A stretch of DNA of 64,000 bases from Polaromonas sp. (GTDB taxonomy: Bacteria; Pseudomonadota; Gammaproteobacteria; Burkholderiales; Burkholderiaceae_C): positions 1 through 64,000 of the forward strand of contig JANYGP010000098.1 in NCBI GenBank assembly GCA_025362315.1. The letters run 5' to 3'. The notes beneath the pieces were generated by a model that was not told the origin of the DNA, did not search any database, and was given only the letters and a program-made list of their open reading frames with translations. The translations under genes and the position numbers were made by a program. Positions 1-7,810 of the stretch are shown one piece after another; within the stretch, counting starts at the first letter, position 1, and every line of letters starts with the position of its first letter.

Positions 1-1254
1 ATTCTCAAAGGCCTGAAGTCGCGTTTTGAAGAACACCACAGCGTGAAATATGCGGTGGCTGCACTGCAGGCGGCTGCCGAGCTGTCTGCCAAGTACATCA
101 ACGACCGCCATTTGCCTGACAAGGCCATTGATGTGATTGACGAGGCAGGTGCTGCGCAGCGGATCTTGCCGCCGTCCAAGCGCAAGAAAATCATCACCAA
201 AACTGAGGTGGAAGAAATCGTTGCCAAGATTGCGCGCATTCCGCCAGCCAATGTGTCCAACGACGATCGCGGCAAGCTCAAGACGCTCGAGCGCGACTTG
301 AAGAGCGTGGTGTTTGGTCAGGACAAGGCGCTGGACATTCTGGCCAGTGCCGTGAAAATGGCGCGCTCCGGCCTGGGCAAAGACGACAAGCCGATTGGTT
401 CCTTCCTGTTCAGTGGCCCGACGGGCGTGGGCAAGACTGAAGCCGCCAAGCAGCTGGCTTACATCATGGGCATTGAGCTGATTCGCTTTGACATGAGCGA
501 GTACATGGAGCGCCATGCCGTGAGCCGCCTGATTGGCGCGCCGCCCGGCTATGTCGGTTTTGACCAGGGCGGTTTGCTGACCGAAGCCGTGACCAAAAAA
601 CCGCACTGCGTTTTGCTGCTGGACGAAATTGAAAAGGCCCATCCGGACATTTTCAATGTGCTGCTGCAGGTCATGGACCACGGCACGCTGACCGACAACA
701 ATGGGCGCAAGGCAGATTTCCGCAATGTCATCATCGTCATGACCACCAACGCCGGTGCCGAGACAATGAACAAGGCCACCATTGGCTTTACCAATCCGCG
801 TGAAGCCGGTGACGAGATGGCCGACATCAAGCGCTTGTTTACACCGGAGTTCCGCAATCGGCTGGATGCGACTGTGAGCTTCAAGGCACTCGATGAGACC
901 GTGATTTTGCGGGTGGTGGACAAGTTCTTGCTGCAGCTTGAAACGCAATTGGCTGAGAAGAAAGTGGAGGTTACCTTCACTGACACGCTGCGCAAATACC
1001 TGGGCAAAAAAGGCTTTGACCCACTGATGGGCGCACGTCCGATGCAGCGGCTGATTCAGGACACGATTCGCCGCGCGCTGGCCGATGAGTTGCTGTTTGG
1101 CCGTCTGGTGGATGGTGGCCGGTTGACAGTGGACATGAAGGTCACCACCAATGAAAAAGGTGTGGAAGACGGCGAGGTGTTGCTGGACATTCAGCCTTTG
1201 CCTAAAAAAGAAGGCAAAGTCAAACCCGAAGCGGAGCCTGCAGAAGCCAGTTGA
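1..1254 (+). CDS. clpA: ATP-dependent Clp protease ATP-binding subunit ClpA, 3' part
   Basis: AAA+ unfoldase that feeds substrates to ClpP in the cytoplasm. The reading frame is open from base 1 (ILKGLKSRFEEHH...), so the gene starts upstream of the window and 417 codons are seen. The part present covers the end of the first ATPase module and the whole second module: Walker A GPTGVGKTE near residue 140, Walker B VLLLDEIEKAH, sensor/arginine-finger region FRNRLDATV, and the C-terminal D2 small domain (GARPMQRLIQDTIRRALADELLFG). The tail is Lys/Glu/Pro-rich. A strong terminator-like hairpin follows. Identity is certain by family; ClpA rather than ClpB is preferred because the visible part runs straight from the first module to D2 without the long ClpB middle coiled coil. 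Confidence 0.96.
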   Translation: MLKGLKSRFEEHHSVKYAVAALQAAAELSAKYINDRHLPDKAIDVIDEAGAAQRILPPSKRKKIITKTEVEEIVAKIARIPPANVSNDDRGKLKTLERDLKSVVFGQDKALDILASAVKMARSGLGKDDKPIGSFLFSGPTGVGKTEAAKQLAYIMGIELIRFDMSEYMERHAVSRLIGAPPGYVGFDQGGLLTEAVTKKPHCVLLLDEIEKAHPDIFNVLLQVMDHGTLTDNNGRKADFRNVIIVMTTNAGAETMNKATIGFTNPREAGDEMADIKRLFTPEFRNRLDATVSFKALDETVILRVVDKFLLQLETQLAEKKVEVTFTDTLRKYLGKKGFDPLMGARPMQRLIQDTIRRALADELLFGRLVDGGRLTVDMKVTTNEKGVEDGEVLLDIQPLPKKEGKVKPEAEPAEAS

Positions 1255-1299
1255 TAACGCGTTCTAAATGATCCCGAGCTAAAGACAGCTCAAATACCC

Positions 1300-1331
1300 A
1301 AAGCCGTTGGCACATTGCCAGCGGCTTTTTT
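1300..1331 (+). terminator. Rho-independent terminator after clpA
   Basis: Arms AAAGCCGTTGGCA and TGCCAGCGGCTTT pair over 13 bp with one G-T wobble and a loop of only a few bases, and are followed by a T-run (TTTTTTATTT). It lies 45 bases after the clpA stop and ends that transcript; the SDR gene converges from the other side. Confidence 0.85.
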
Positions 1332-1335
1332 ATTT

Positions 1336-1390
1336 GCTATTTTATCAGGAGCTGTTGACGCCCATGCAATGGGCGCTACAGCCCATTTTG
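1336..1390 (+). repeat. Dispersed repeat copy R1
   Basis: Copy of the window's dispersed element: core AGGAGCTGTTGACGCCC followed by a perfect hairpin CGCCCAT-GCA-ATGGGCG. It lies directly after the clpA terminator, between convergent genes. Confidence 0.75.
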
Positions 1391-1404
1391 TAGTTGTTGA
1401 AGGG

Positions 1405-2195
1405 TCAGGGTTTGCCTGACCCAGGCTTTGCCATTTTGCGGTGAACTTCGGCCAAAATTTGCGTGGACGTGACTTTGGCACCTGCAACCACCAGCTTGTT
1501 CATCAGGCCCACCACGACATCGGCTTCGCCTGCCTGCATGGCTTCAAAGCCGGCCTTGGCCACATCGGCCGGGTCACCTTTGGCCTCCGACACGCCCACT
1601 TTGGTGTCCAGCATGTCGCCCCTTGCAAACACGTTGGTGTCGGTCAGGCCGGGCATCAGGCAAGTGACAGTGATGCCAGTGTCTTTGAACTCGTTGCGCA
1701 GTGCCGCCGCAAATGAATTTAAAAACGCTTTGGTGCTGTTGTAAACCGCCTGAAATGGCCCCGGCGTGAAGCCGGCAATCGAGCCGGTGATCAGCACTTT
1801 GCCGCTGCCGTGGCTCCGCATTGCACCTACCACCGTGTGCAGCAAATACAGCGTGCCGGTGATGTTGGTGTCGGGCACCTGACGGGCAGCAACAAAATCC
1901 TGGTCCAAAAACCATGACCCAAGATTTGTCCCGCGTTGGCCAGCAAGGCCGCCACAGGTCGACCTGCAATGGCAGCCACCAGGCTAACCACACCCTGGGT
2001 CGTTGACAGATCAGCCAGAAGCGTTTCTACATTGGAGCCCAGGCTGCGGCAGGTGGCTGCAGAATGGTCCAGGCTCTGGTCGGCTGCAAGCAGGACGTCA
2101 TAGCCATGCACTGCGCAGCGTTGCGCCAGATGCAGGCCGATGCCTGAGGATGCACCGGTCACGACGGCAAGAGGGCGGGTTTGGGCAGTGGTCAT
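1405..2195 (-). pseudogene. Short-chain dehydrogenase/reductase, frameshifted
   Basis: A classical SDR: the N-terminal Rossmann motif TGASSGIG and the NAG motif (ANAGQ) lie in one frame (start ATG at 2193-2195, MTTAQTRPLAV), and the catalytic region (ITGSIAG, YNSTK) lies in a second frame ending at 1405. The frames meet at a five-base A run (plus strand 1905-1909). Adding one base there would join GHGF to LDQDFVAARQV and restore an uninterrupted enzyme of about 260 residues. It is therefore either a recent single-base deletion or a sequencing slip in a homopolymer. Nothing else in the gene looks decayed. The gene faces the MarR regulator divergently. Substrate is unknown. Confidence 0.8.
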
Positions 2196-2403
2196 TGGCA
2201 GCCTTTGCACCCATGCGGCTCATGGACCATTCGTTGTGAATCAAAGTTAAAAGTGGTGTTGAATGTGAAACCCCATTCGAGCTGTCAGGCAGTTGTCGAG
2301 ATCTGTGTCGTCGTTGGCTGAAATCATGAGGTGGGAAAAGAATTGCTGTTGCAGTGCTTCTTCCCACAGGATTTTGGACTCAAGTGTTTGAACAAATACA
2401 GGC

Positions 2404-2432
2404 TTGACAATATTTGCCTAAGCATGTAATAT
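2404..2432 (+). promoter_or_regulatory. Sigma70-like promoter of the marR-efflux operon with possible MarR operator
   Basis: TTGACA (2404-2409), a 17-base spacer and TAATAT (2427-2432) form a near-consensus promoter. The spacer and -10 hold AATATT at 2409-2414 and again at 2428-2433 around TGC-CTAA-GCA, an imperfect dyad that could be an autoregulatory MarR site. The -10 ends only six bases before the ATG at 2439, implying a leaderless or nearly leaderless message if this start is right. The rest of 2211-2438 shows no gene. Confidence 0.55.
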
Positions 2433-2438
2433 TCACCC

Positions 2439-3083
2439 ATGCATAAAAAGCAGCTTGATAAAAATTCATCCGCGCCGTGTGATGGCCCTGAAGCGACGTT
2501 GCCCGCTGTGTTTTACACCGCTGCGAACTACAGCCCTGGCGAGAGCGTGGGCTATTTGATGCGGCGCATCATCGGCGTGCTGTCGCAGTGCATTGAGCGT
2601 GAGTTTGAGCCCAATGGCCTGACCAACGCGCAGTGGCTGCCGCTGCTCAAGCTGCACATGGGCGATGCGTCTACGGTGGCCGAACTGGCCCGCGGTTGCG
2701 ATCTGGACGCCGGCTCCATGACGCGGCTGCTGGACCGGCTGGAGGCCAAGCAATTGGTCAAGCGCACACGTTCGGTAGACGACCGGCGTGTGGTCAATCT
2801 TGAGTTGACTGATGCTGGTCGCGGTGCAGCGAAAGAAATTCCGCAAGTGTTGTGCGATGTGCAAAACGCCCATCTGGCAGGTTTCTCAAACGATGAATTC
2901 AAGACCCTGCAGGACTTTTTGCGGCGCATTCTGGACAACTCTCATGATGTCCAAGCCTCGCAAACCACGCAAGTCATTCAAGCATCGAAAGCCGCGCACG
3001 CCCAGCCAGTTCAGCGGAGGCACGCGGTGCCCGCAGCGAACAAACCTGACAAAGCTACTGCAGCAGCGCGCACGAAAATTTGA
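2439..3083 (+). CDS. MarR-family transcriptional regulator
   Basis: 214-residue regulator, longer than the usual 140-180. The winged helix-turn-helix lies at about residues 65-135 (VAELARGCDLDAGSMTRLLDRLEAKQLVKRTRSVDDRRVVNLELTDAGR). The N-terminal 40 residues and the basic Ala/Lys/Pro-rich tail after about residue 170 look unstructured. It is the first gene of a four-gene set with an efflux pump, and its stop lies nine bases before the ATG of the outer membrane component, so it most likely represses the pump and responds to a pump substrate such as a phenolic or other lipophilic compound (typical of the MarR family). A short Shine-Dalgarno-like sequence is not evident before ATG 2439. Confidence 0.9.
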   Translation: MHKKQLDKNSSAPCDGPEATLPAVFYTAANYSPGESVGYLMRRIIGVLSQCIEREFEPNGLTNAQWLPLLKLHMGDASTVAELARGCDLDAGSMTRLLDRLEAKQLVKRTRSVDDRRVVNLELTDAGRGAAKEIPQVLCDVQNAHLAGFSNDEFKTLQDFLRRILDNSHDVQASQTTQVIQASKAAHAQPVQRRHAVPAANKPDKATAAARTKI

Positions 3084-3091
3084 GGCTCAAC

Positions 3092-4675
3092 ATGACCCAT
3101 GCCGATTCGCCCGATTTTTCAACTCCGTTGGCCCCAGCCGTTCAGCCGGGGACACGAAGCCTTGTGTTGGCTGCCGTGCGCATGGCTGCTGTGGCGGCGG
3201 TGAGTGTGGCAGCAGCAGCCATGATGGCCACTGGCCTGGCAGGGTGTGCCGACATGTCAGGCATCCAGTCAACAGCGCAGCTGCGGGATGCGGCTTCAGT
3301 GGGTTTGAAGTCCGGCGGACCGGGGGCGCCCACACCCACACCCACACCCACATCCTCGGTTCAAGCCGAATGGTGGCGCGAGTTTGGCGATGAAAAGCTG
3401 AACCAGTTGATTGCCCAGGCTTTGGCAGACAGCCCCAACCTCAAGCTGGCCCAGGCGCGGCTGGCACGGGCCCAGGCCGTGACGGAAGTGGCCAATGCTG
3501 CGACGCTGCCGCAACTGGGTGGCCAGGTGGACATCACGCGCCAGCAATACACAGCCAATGGCGCAGTGCCGCCGCCGCTGGCTGGCAGTGTGCGCAATTC
3601 AGGTGTGGCGCAGTTCAATGCCAGCTGGGAGCTGGACTTTTTTGGCAAAAATCGTGCGGCACTCGATGCTGCGCTGGGCATTGCCAATGCCGCCCAGGCA
3701 GATGCACAGGCAGCCCGGGTGCTGCTGGCCAGCCATGTGGCGCGCACGTATTTTCAAATGCTGCGGCTGAACGAACAGTCGCTGCTGGCCAAGCGCACGC
3801 TGGCGCAGCGCGGTGAAATCCTCAAGCTGGTACGCGCCAGGGTGCAGGCCGGGCTGGACACCCGGCTGGAGCTGAACCAGAGCGAAGGCAGCTTGCCCGA
3901 TGCCCGCCTGCAGCTTGAAGCATTGCAAGAACAGCTGGCCTTGACGCAAAACGCCATTGCAGCCCTGATTGGGCAGCCAAATAGCATGGTAGCCCAAGAC
4001 ATTCGGGCGCTAGCAGCTATTAAAAACGTAGCTTATGCATCGCCTGCGGGTACAGACATTCCCGCAGACCTGCTGGGCCGGCGCGCTGACATTGCAGCGG
4101 CCCGCTGGCGTGTGGAGGCCGCTGGCAAAGACGTGGTCAATGCCAAAACCCAGTTTTATCCGAACATCAACCTGGTGGCTTTTGCCGGATTTTCCAGCAT
4201 TGGCCTGGGCCGATTGCTTGACGCGGGCAGCCAGCAGGCGGGCATTGGCCCGGCGCTGCGCTTGCCTATTTTTGATGCAGGCCGCCTGCGTGCCAACTTG
4301 CGCGGCAAGTCAGCTGACTTGGACGCAGCCGTTGAAAGCTATAACGCGGCCGTGATTGACGCGGTGCGCGATGTGGCAGACCAGATTGCATCAACCCAGG
4401 CCGTTGCCCGCCAGCAGATTGAGCAACGCGCGGCCCAGGCATCTAGTGAAGCAGCGTATGACATTGCCGTTCAGCGCTACCGGGCCGGACTGAGCACGTT
4501 TGTCAATGTGCTGACCGCAGAAAGCCAGGTCTTGACCCGGCAGCGCAGCGGTGTCGATCTGGCGGCGCGGTCGTTGGACACCCAGGTGGCGCTGATGCGT
4601 GCACTGGGCGGCGGCTACCAGCCAGAAAGCAATACAGCCCTACTTTCGTCAACCGTATTGCTACAAAATAAATAG
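3092..4675 (+). CDS. RND/MFS efflux outer membrane lipoprotein, NodT/OprM family
   Basis: Outer membrane channel of a tripartite exporter. The start ATG 3092 (MTHADSPDF) is chosen over an upstream TTG. A long signal peptide ends in the lipobox LAGC, so the mature protein is lipidated. Two OEP repeats follow, with NodT hallmarks (WELDFFGKNRAALDAALG, IPADLLGRRADIAAARW, LPIFDAGRLRANL). Just after the lipid anchor is a (Pro-Thr) run coded by a 6-bp repeat. Two oddities involve the dispersed repeat: a copy lies in the loop before PADLLGRR (3987-4034), and the stop TAG with the last few residues comes from another copy (4659-4707). It works with the EmrA-like and EmrB-like genes downstream. Confidence 0.93.
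   Translation: MTHADSPDFSTPLAPAVQPGTRSLVLAAVRMAAVAAVSVAAAAMMATGLAGCADMSGIQSTAQLRDAASVGLKSGGPGAPTPTPTPTSSVQAEWWREFGDEKLNQLIAQALADSPNLKLAQARLARAQAVTEVANAATLPQLGGQVDITRQQYTANGAVPPPLAGSVRNSGVAQFNASWELDFFGKNRAALDAALGIANAAQADAQAARVLLASHVARTYFQMLRLNEQSLLAKRTLAQRGEILKLVRARVQAGLDTRLELNQSEGSLPDARLQLEALQEQLALTQNAIAALIGQPNSMVAQDIRALAAIKNVAYASPAGTDIPADLLGRRADIAAARWRVEAAGKDVVNAKTQFYPNINLVAFAGFSSIGLGRLLDAGSQQAGIGPALRLPIFDAGRLRANLRGKSADLDAAVESYNAAVIDAVRDVADQIASTQAVARQQIEQRAAQASSEAAYDIAVQRYRAGLSTFVNVLTAESQVLTRQRSGVDLAARSLDTQVALMRALGGGYQPESNTALLSSTVLLQNK
3331..3355 (+). repeat. Hexanucleotide tandem repeat (Pro-Thr)
   Basis: About four tandem ACACCC units inside the NodT-family gene give PTPTPTPT. The unit is three-fold periodic, so changes in copy number would keep the frame and only alter the length of the linker behind the lipidated cysteine. 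Confidence 0.7.
3987..4034 (-). repeat. Dispersed repeat copy R2, inside the NodT-family gene
   Basis: Reverse-oriented copy (plus strand GGGCGCTAGCAGCTATT) that is read through in frame as part of the variable loop between ALIGQ and PADLLGRR of the outer membrane channel. Confidence 0.7.
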
Positions 4676-4707
4676 CTGCTAGCGCCCGTATTGATTGCGC
4701 TATAACC
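4659..4707 (+). repeat. Dispersed repeat copy R3, supplies a stop codon
   Basis: Copy with core ATAGCTGCTAGCGCCCGTA. The TAG of its AATAGCTGCT segment (4673-4675) is the stop codon of the NodT-family gene. Confidence 0.75.
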
Positions 4708-4766
4708 ATATTTAGCTCTTAAAAAATCGTTGAACCGTCACCATATCCACCCAAGCGACATAGACC

Positions 4767-6092
4767 ATGAACGACTCCACATCCACCCCCGGCGTACCCG
4801 TAGCACCAAACGCAGTACCTGCTGCCAGCGCGCCAGCGGCAGCACAGCAACCAGTCAAGCCTGCGCGCTCAGCTGCGCAAAGCAAACGCAAGAAAGCGTT
4901 GACAGCGCTGGCAACGGTGGTGGTGCTGGCTGGGCTGGGTTGGGGTGCCTATGAATACCTGGTGGCGAGCCACTATGAATCAACCGACAACGCCTATGTG
5001 CAGGGCAATGTGATCCAGATCACGCCGCAAATTGGCGGCACCGTCAAAGCTGTGATGGCCGATGACACAGACTTTGTCAAAGCGGGTCAGGCCTTGGTGC
5101 AGCTGGACCCGGCCGATGCCAAAGTGGCGCTGGACCAGTCTGAAGCCGCTCTGGCCCAGGCCGTTCGGCAAGCCCGCACACTGTATGCCAACAACGGCTC
5201 GCTGCAGGCGCAAATCACGCTGCGCAGTGCCGACGTGGTCAAGGCCCGCAGCGACATTGCCCGCGCCACCGATGACCTGGCGCGGCGGCAGTCGCTGACG
5301 GGCATTGGCGCAGTGTCTGCTGAAGAGCTGGGCCACGCGCAATCACAACTGCAAAATGCCAAGAGCGGCCTGGCTGCGGCTGAAGCCGGAGTTACAGCCG
5401 CACGCGAGCAGCTCGGCAGCAACCAGGCGCTGACCGATGGCATCAGCATTGAGCAAAATCCCAATGTGCAGGCCGCTGCCGCCCGCATGCGTGAAGCCCT
5501 GCTGGCCACGCAGCGCTCTAGCCTGGTGTCGCCTGTCGATGGCTATGTGGCCCGGCGTACGGTGCAAATTGGCCAGCGTGTGGCAGCTGGCGCGCCGATG
5601 ATGGCCATCGTGCCGCTCAATCAGGTGTGGGTGGATGCCAACTTCAAAGAGGTGCAGCTGCGCAACATCCGCATTGGGCAGCCCGTCAAAGTGGTGGCTG
5701 ACCTGTACGGCACCAAGCTGGCCTACAAAGGTGTGGTGTCTGGGCTGGGTGTGGGTACCGGCGCTGCGTTTTCATTGCTGCCGGCGCAAAATGCCACCGG
5801 CAACTGGATCAAGGTGGTGCAGCGCGTGCCGGTGCGGATTGCGCTTGATGCGCAGCAGCTTGCCGACAACCCGCTGCGGGTGGGTCTGTCGATGGTGGCT
5901 GAAGTTGATGTGAGCAACAAGGACGGCAAAACGCTGGCCGGTGCGCCGCGCACGCCAGTGGCCACTCCGGCAGCGCAAGCGCCCGCAGCTGACGACGCAG
6001 CCAGCGACCAGGTGCGCCGCGTGATTGCTGCCAATCTGGGCAAAGCGCCGCTGCAGGCTGCTGGCTTTCAGAGTGTGGCCGTGCGTCGCTGA
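4767..6092 (+). CDS. emrA: HlyD/EmrA-family membrane fusion protein
   Basis: Periplasmic adaptor linking the inner membrane MFS pump to the NodT channel. The 441 residues hold a cytoplasmic Ala/Pro/Lys-rich leader, one membrane anchor at about residues 50-70 (ALATVVVLAGLGWGAYEYLV), the biotinyl-lipoyl half motifs (STDNAYVQGNVIQITPQIGG; SPVDGYVARRTVQIGQRV), a coiled-coil hairpin in between and a beta-barrel domain (VWVDANFKEVQLRNIRIGQPV). This is the EmrA pattern. It is followed 29 bases later by the MFS gene. The symbol is by family; the substrate is not shown by sequence. Confidence 0.92.
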   Translation: MNDSTSTPGVPVAPNAVPAASAPAAAQQPVKPARSAAQSKRKKALTALATVVVLAGLGWGAYEYLVASHYESTDNAYVQGNVIQITPQIGGTVKAVMADDTDFVKAGQALVQLDPADAKVALDQSEAALAQAVRQARTLYANNGSLQAQITLRSADVVKARSDIARATDDLARRQSLTGIGAVSAEELGHAQSQLQNAKSGLAAAEAGVTAAREQLGSNQALTDGISIEQNPNVQAAAARMREALLATQRSSLVSPVDGYVARRTVQIGQRVAAGAPMMAIVPLNQVWVDANFKEVQLRNIRIGQPVKVVADLYGTKLAYKGVVSGLGVGTGAAFSLLPAQNATGNWIKVVQRVPVRIALDAQQLADNPLRVGLSMVAEVDVSNKDGKTLAGAPRTPVATPAAQAPAADDAASDQVRRVIAANLGKAPLQAAGFQSVAVRR

Positions 6093-6121
6093 AGAGCAGC
6101 TTTAAAAACCCATATTTATTC

Positions 6122-7726
6122 ATGGCCACTACAACCGTTGATGAAGCGGAAGCTGCGACTTCAGCCGCCGCTGACACCCATGCACCTGTACCGATGGAGC
6201 CCCTGAGCGGTTCAGCGCGCTTGTGGGGCACGCTGGCGCTGTCTGCCGCCACTTTCATGAATGTGCTGGACACCTCGATTGCCAATGTGTCACTGCCTGC
6301 CATTGCGGGGGACTTGGGCGTCAGCCCGAACCAGGGCACATGGGTGATCACCAGCTTTGGCGTGGCCAATGCGATTGCCGTGCCGCTGACCGGCTGGCTG
6401 TCGCAACGCTTTGGCCAGGTGCGCCTGTTCACGGCCAGCGTGATCTTGTTTGTCATCACATCGTGGCTGTGCGGACTGGCCCCCAACATGACTACGCTGA
6501 TCGTGCTGCGCGTGCTGCAGGGGCTGGTGGCCGGGCCGATGATTCCACTGTCGCAGGCGCTGTTGCTGTCAAGTTACCCCAAGGCACTGGCCGGGCTGGC
6601 CATGGCGCTGTGGTCCATGACCACGCTGATTGCGCCGGTGATGGGCCCGCTGCTGGGCGGCTGGATCACCGACAACATTTCATGGCCGTGGATTTTTTAC
6701 ATCAACATACCGGTGGGCATCGGCGCGGCGTTGGTTACCTGGAGCATCTTTCGCAAACGCGAAAGTAAAACCCGCAAGCTGCCGATTGACGCCATTGGCC
6801 TGGCGCTGCTGGTGATCTGGGTGGGGGCGCTGCAGATCATGCTCGACAAAGGCAAAGAGCTGGACTGGTTTCATTCCGGCGAAGTGATTGCGCTGGGCAT
6901 TGTGGCGCTGGTCGGCATGATTGCGTTTGTGATCTGGGAGCTGACCGAAGAGCATCCAGTGGTGGATTTGACACTGTTCAAGCGGCGCAATTTTTGGGCC
7001 GGTGCGCTGGCGCTGTCGATTGGTTATGGCCTGTTCTTTGGCAATGTGGTGCTGCTGCCGCTGTGGCTGCAGCAGTACATGGGCTACACCGCAACCGACG
7101 CCGGCATGGTGCTGGCACCTGTGGGTTTGTTTGCGCTGCTGCTGTCGCCACTGGTGGGCAAAAACATTGCCAAGTTTGACCCGCGCAAGTTTGCTGCGTT
7201 TGCATTTGCGGTGTTTGCGCTGGTGCTGTGGATGCGGTCAAACTTCAACACCCAGGCCGATGAATTCACCATTCTGATCCCCACGCTGGTGCAGGGCGCG
7301 GCGATGGCGTTTTTCTTCATCCCACTGGTTACCATCACGCTGTCAGGCATTGAGCCAGACCGCATACCGGCGGCTTCGGGCTTGTCGAACTTTGTGCGCA
7401 TTGTGGCGGGCTCGTTTGGCACATCAATAGCCACCACCGTGTGGCAAGACCGCGCTGCGCTGCACCACGCCCAGCTGACTGAGTATGTCAGTCCTGGCGT
7501 GGGCGCAACCAACAGCGTGATATCAGGCTTGGGCAGCGCTGGCCTGTCGCCTGATCAGGCCCTTGGCACCATCAATCGGCTGATTGACCAGCAAGCGTAT
7601 ATGCTGGCTGCCAACGATGTGTTTTATGCGTCAGCCATTATTTTTCTGCTGCTGATTCCAGTAGTGTTTTTGGCCAAGCGCATCAAGTCAGGGCCAGGCA
7701 GTGCAGATGCGGCGGGGGCGCACTAG
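6122..7726 (+). CDS. emrB: DHA2-family MFS drug efflux permease, EmrB/QacA type
   Basis: 534 residues with about 14 hydrophobic segments, the size and topology of DHA2 (14-TM) proton antiporters. Characteristic stretches include ATFMNVLDTSIANVSLPAIA in TM1, the conserved LSQRFGQVRLF loop between TM2 and TM3 and the motif-C region GPLLGGWITDNISWPWIFYIN. The gene completes the marR-nodT-emrA-emrB unit and exports its substrate across both membranes with the two upstream products. No terminator is obvious in the 84 bases before the next gene. Confidence 0.93.
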   Translation: MATTTVDEAEAATSAAADTHAPVPMEPLSGSARLWGTLALSAATFMNVLDTSIANVSLPAIAGDLGVSPNQGTWVITSFGVANAIAVPLTGWLSQRFGQVRLFTASVILFVITSWLCGLAPNMTTLIVLRVLQGLVAGPMIPLSQALLLSSYPKALAGLAMALWSMTTLIAPVMGPLLGGWITDNISWPWIFYINIPVGIGAALVTWSIFRKRESKTRKLPIDAIGLALLVIWVGALQIMLDKGKELDWFHSGEVIALGIVALVGMIAFVIWELTEEHPVVDLTLFKRRNFWAGALALSIGYGLFFGNVVLLPLWLQQYMGYTATDAGMVLAPVGLFALLLSPLVGKNIAKFDPRKFAAFAFAVFALVLWMRSNFNTQADEFTILIPTLVQGAAMAFFFIPLVTITLSGIEPDRIPAASGLSNFVRIVAGSFGTSIATTVWQDRAALHHAQLTEYVSPGVGATNSVISGLGSAGLSPDQALGTINRLIDQQAYMLAANDVFYASAIIFLLLIPVVFLAKRIKSGPGSADAAGAH

Positions 7727-7810
7727 ACGGTCGCTGAAACTGGGTGCAGGAAATCTCGTCATAAAAGTTTCACGCCTCAGGTATACCTTGGGTGCCACGG
7801 AAGGTTTTGT

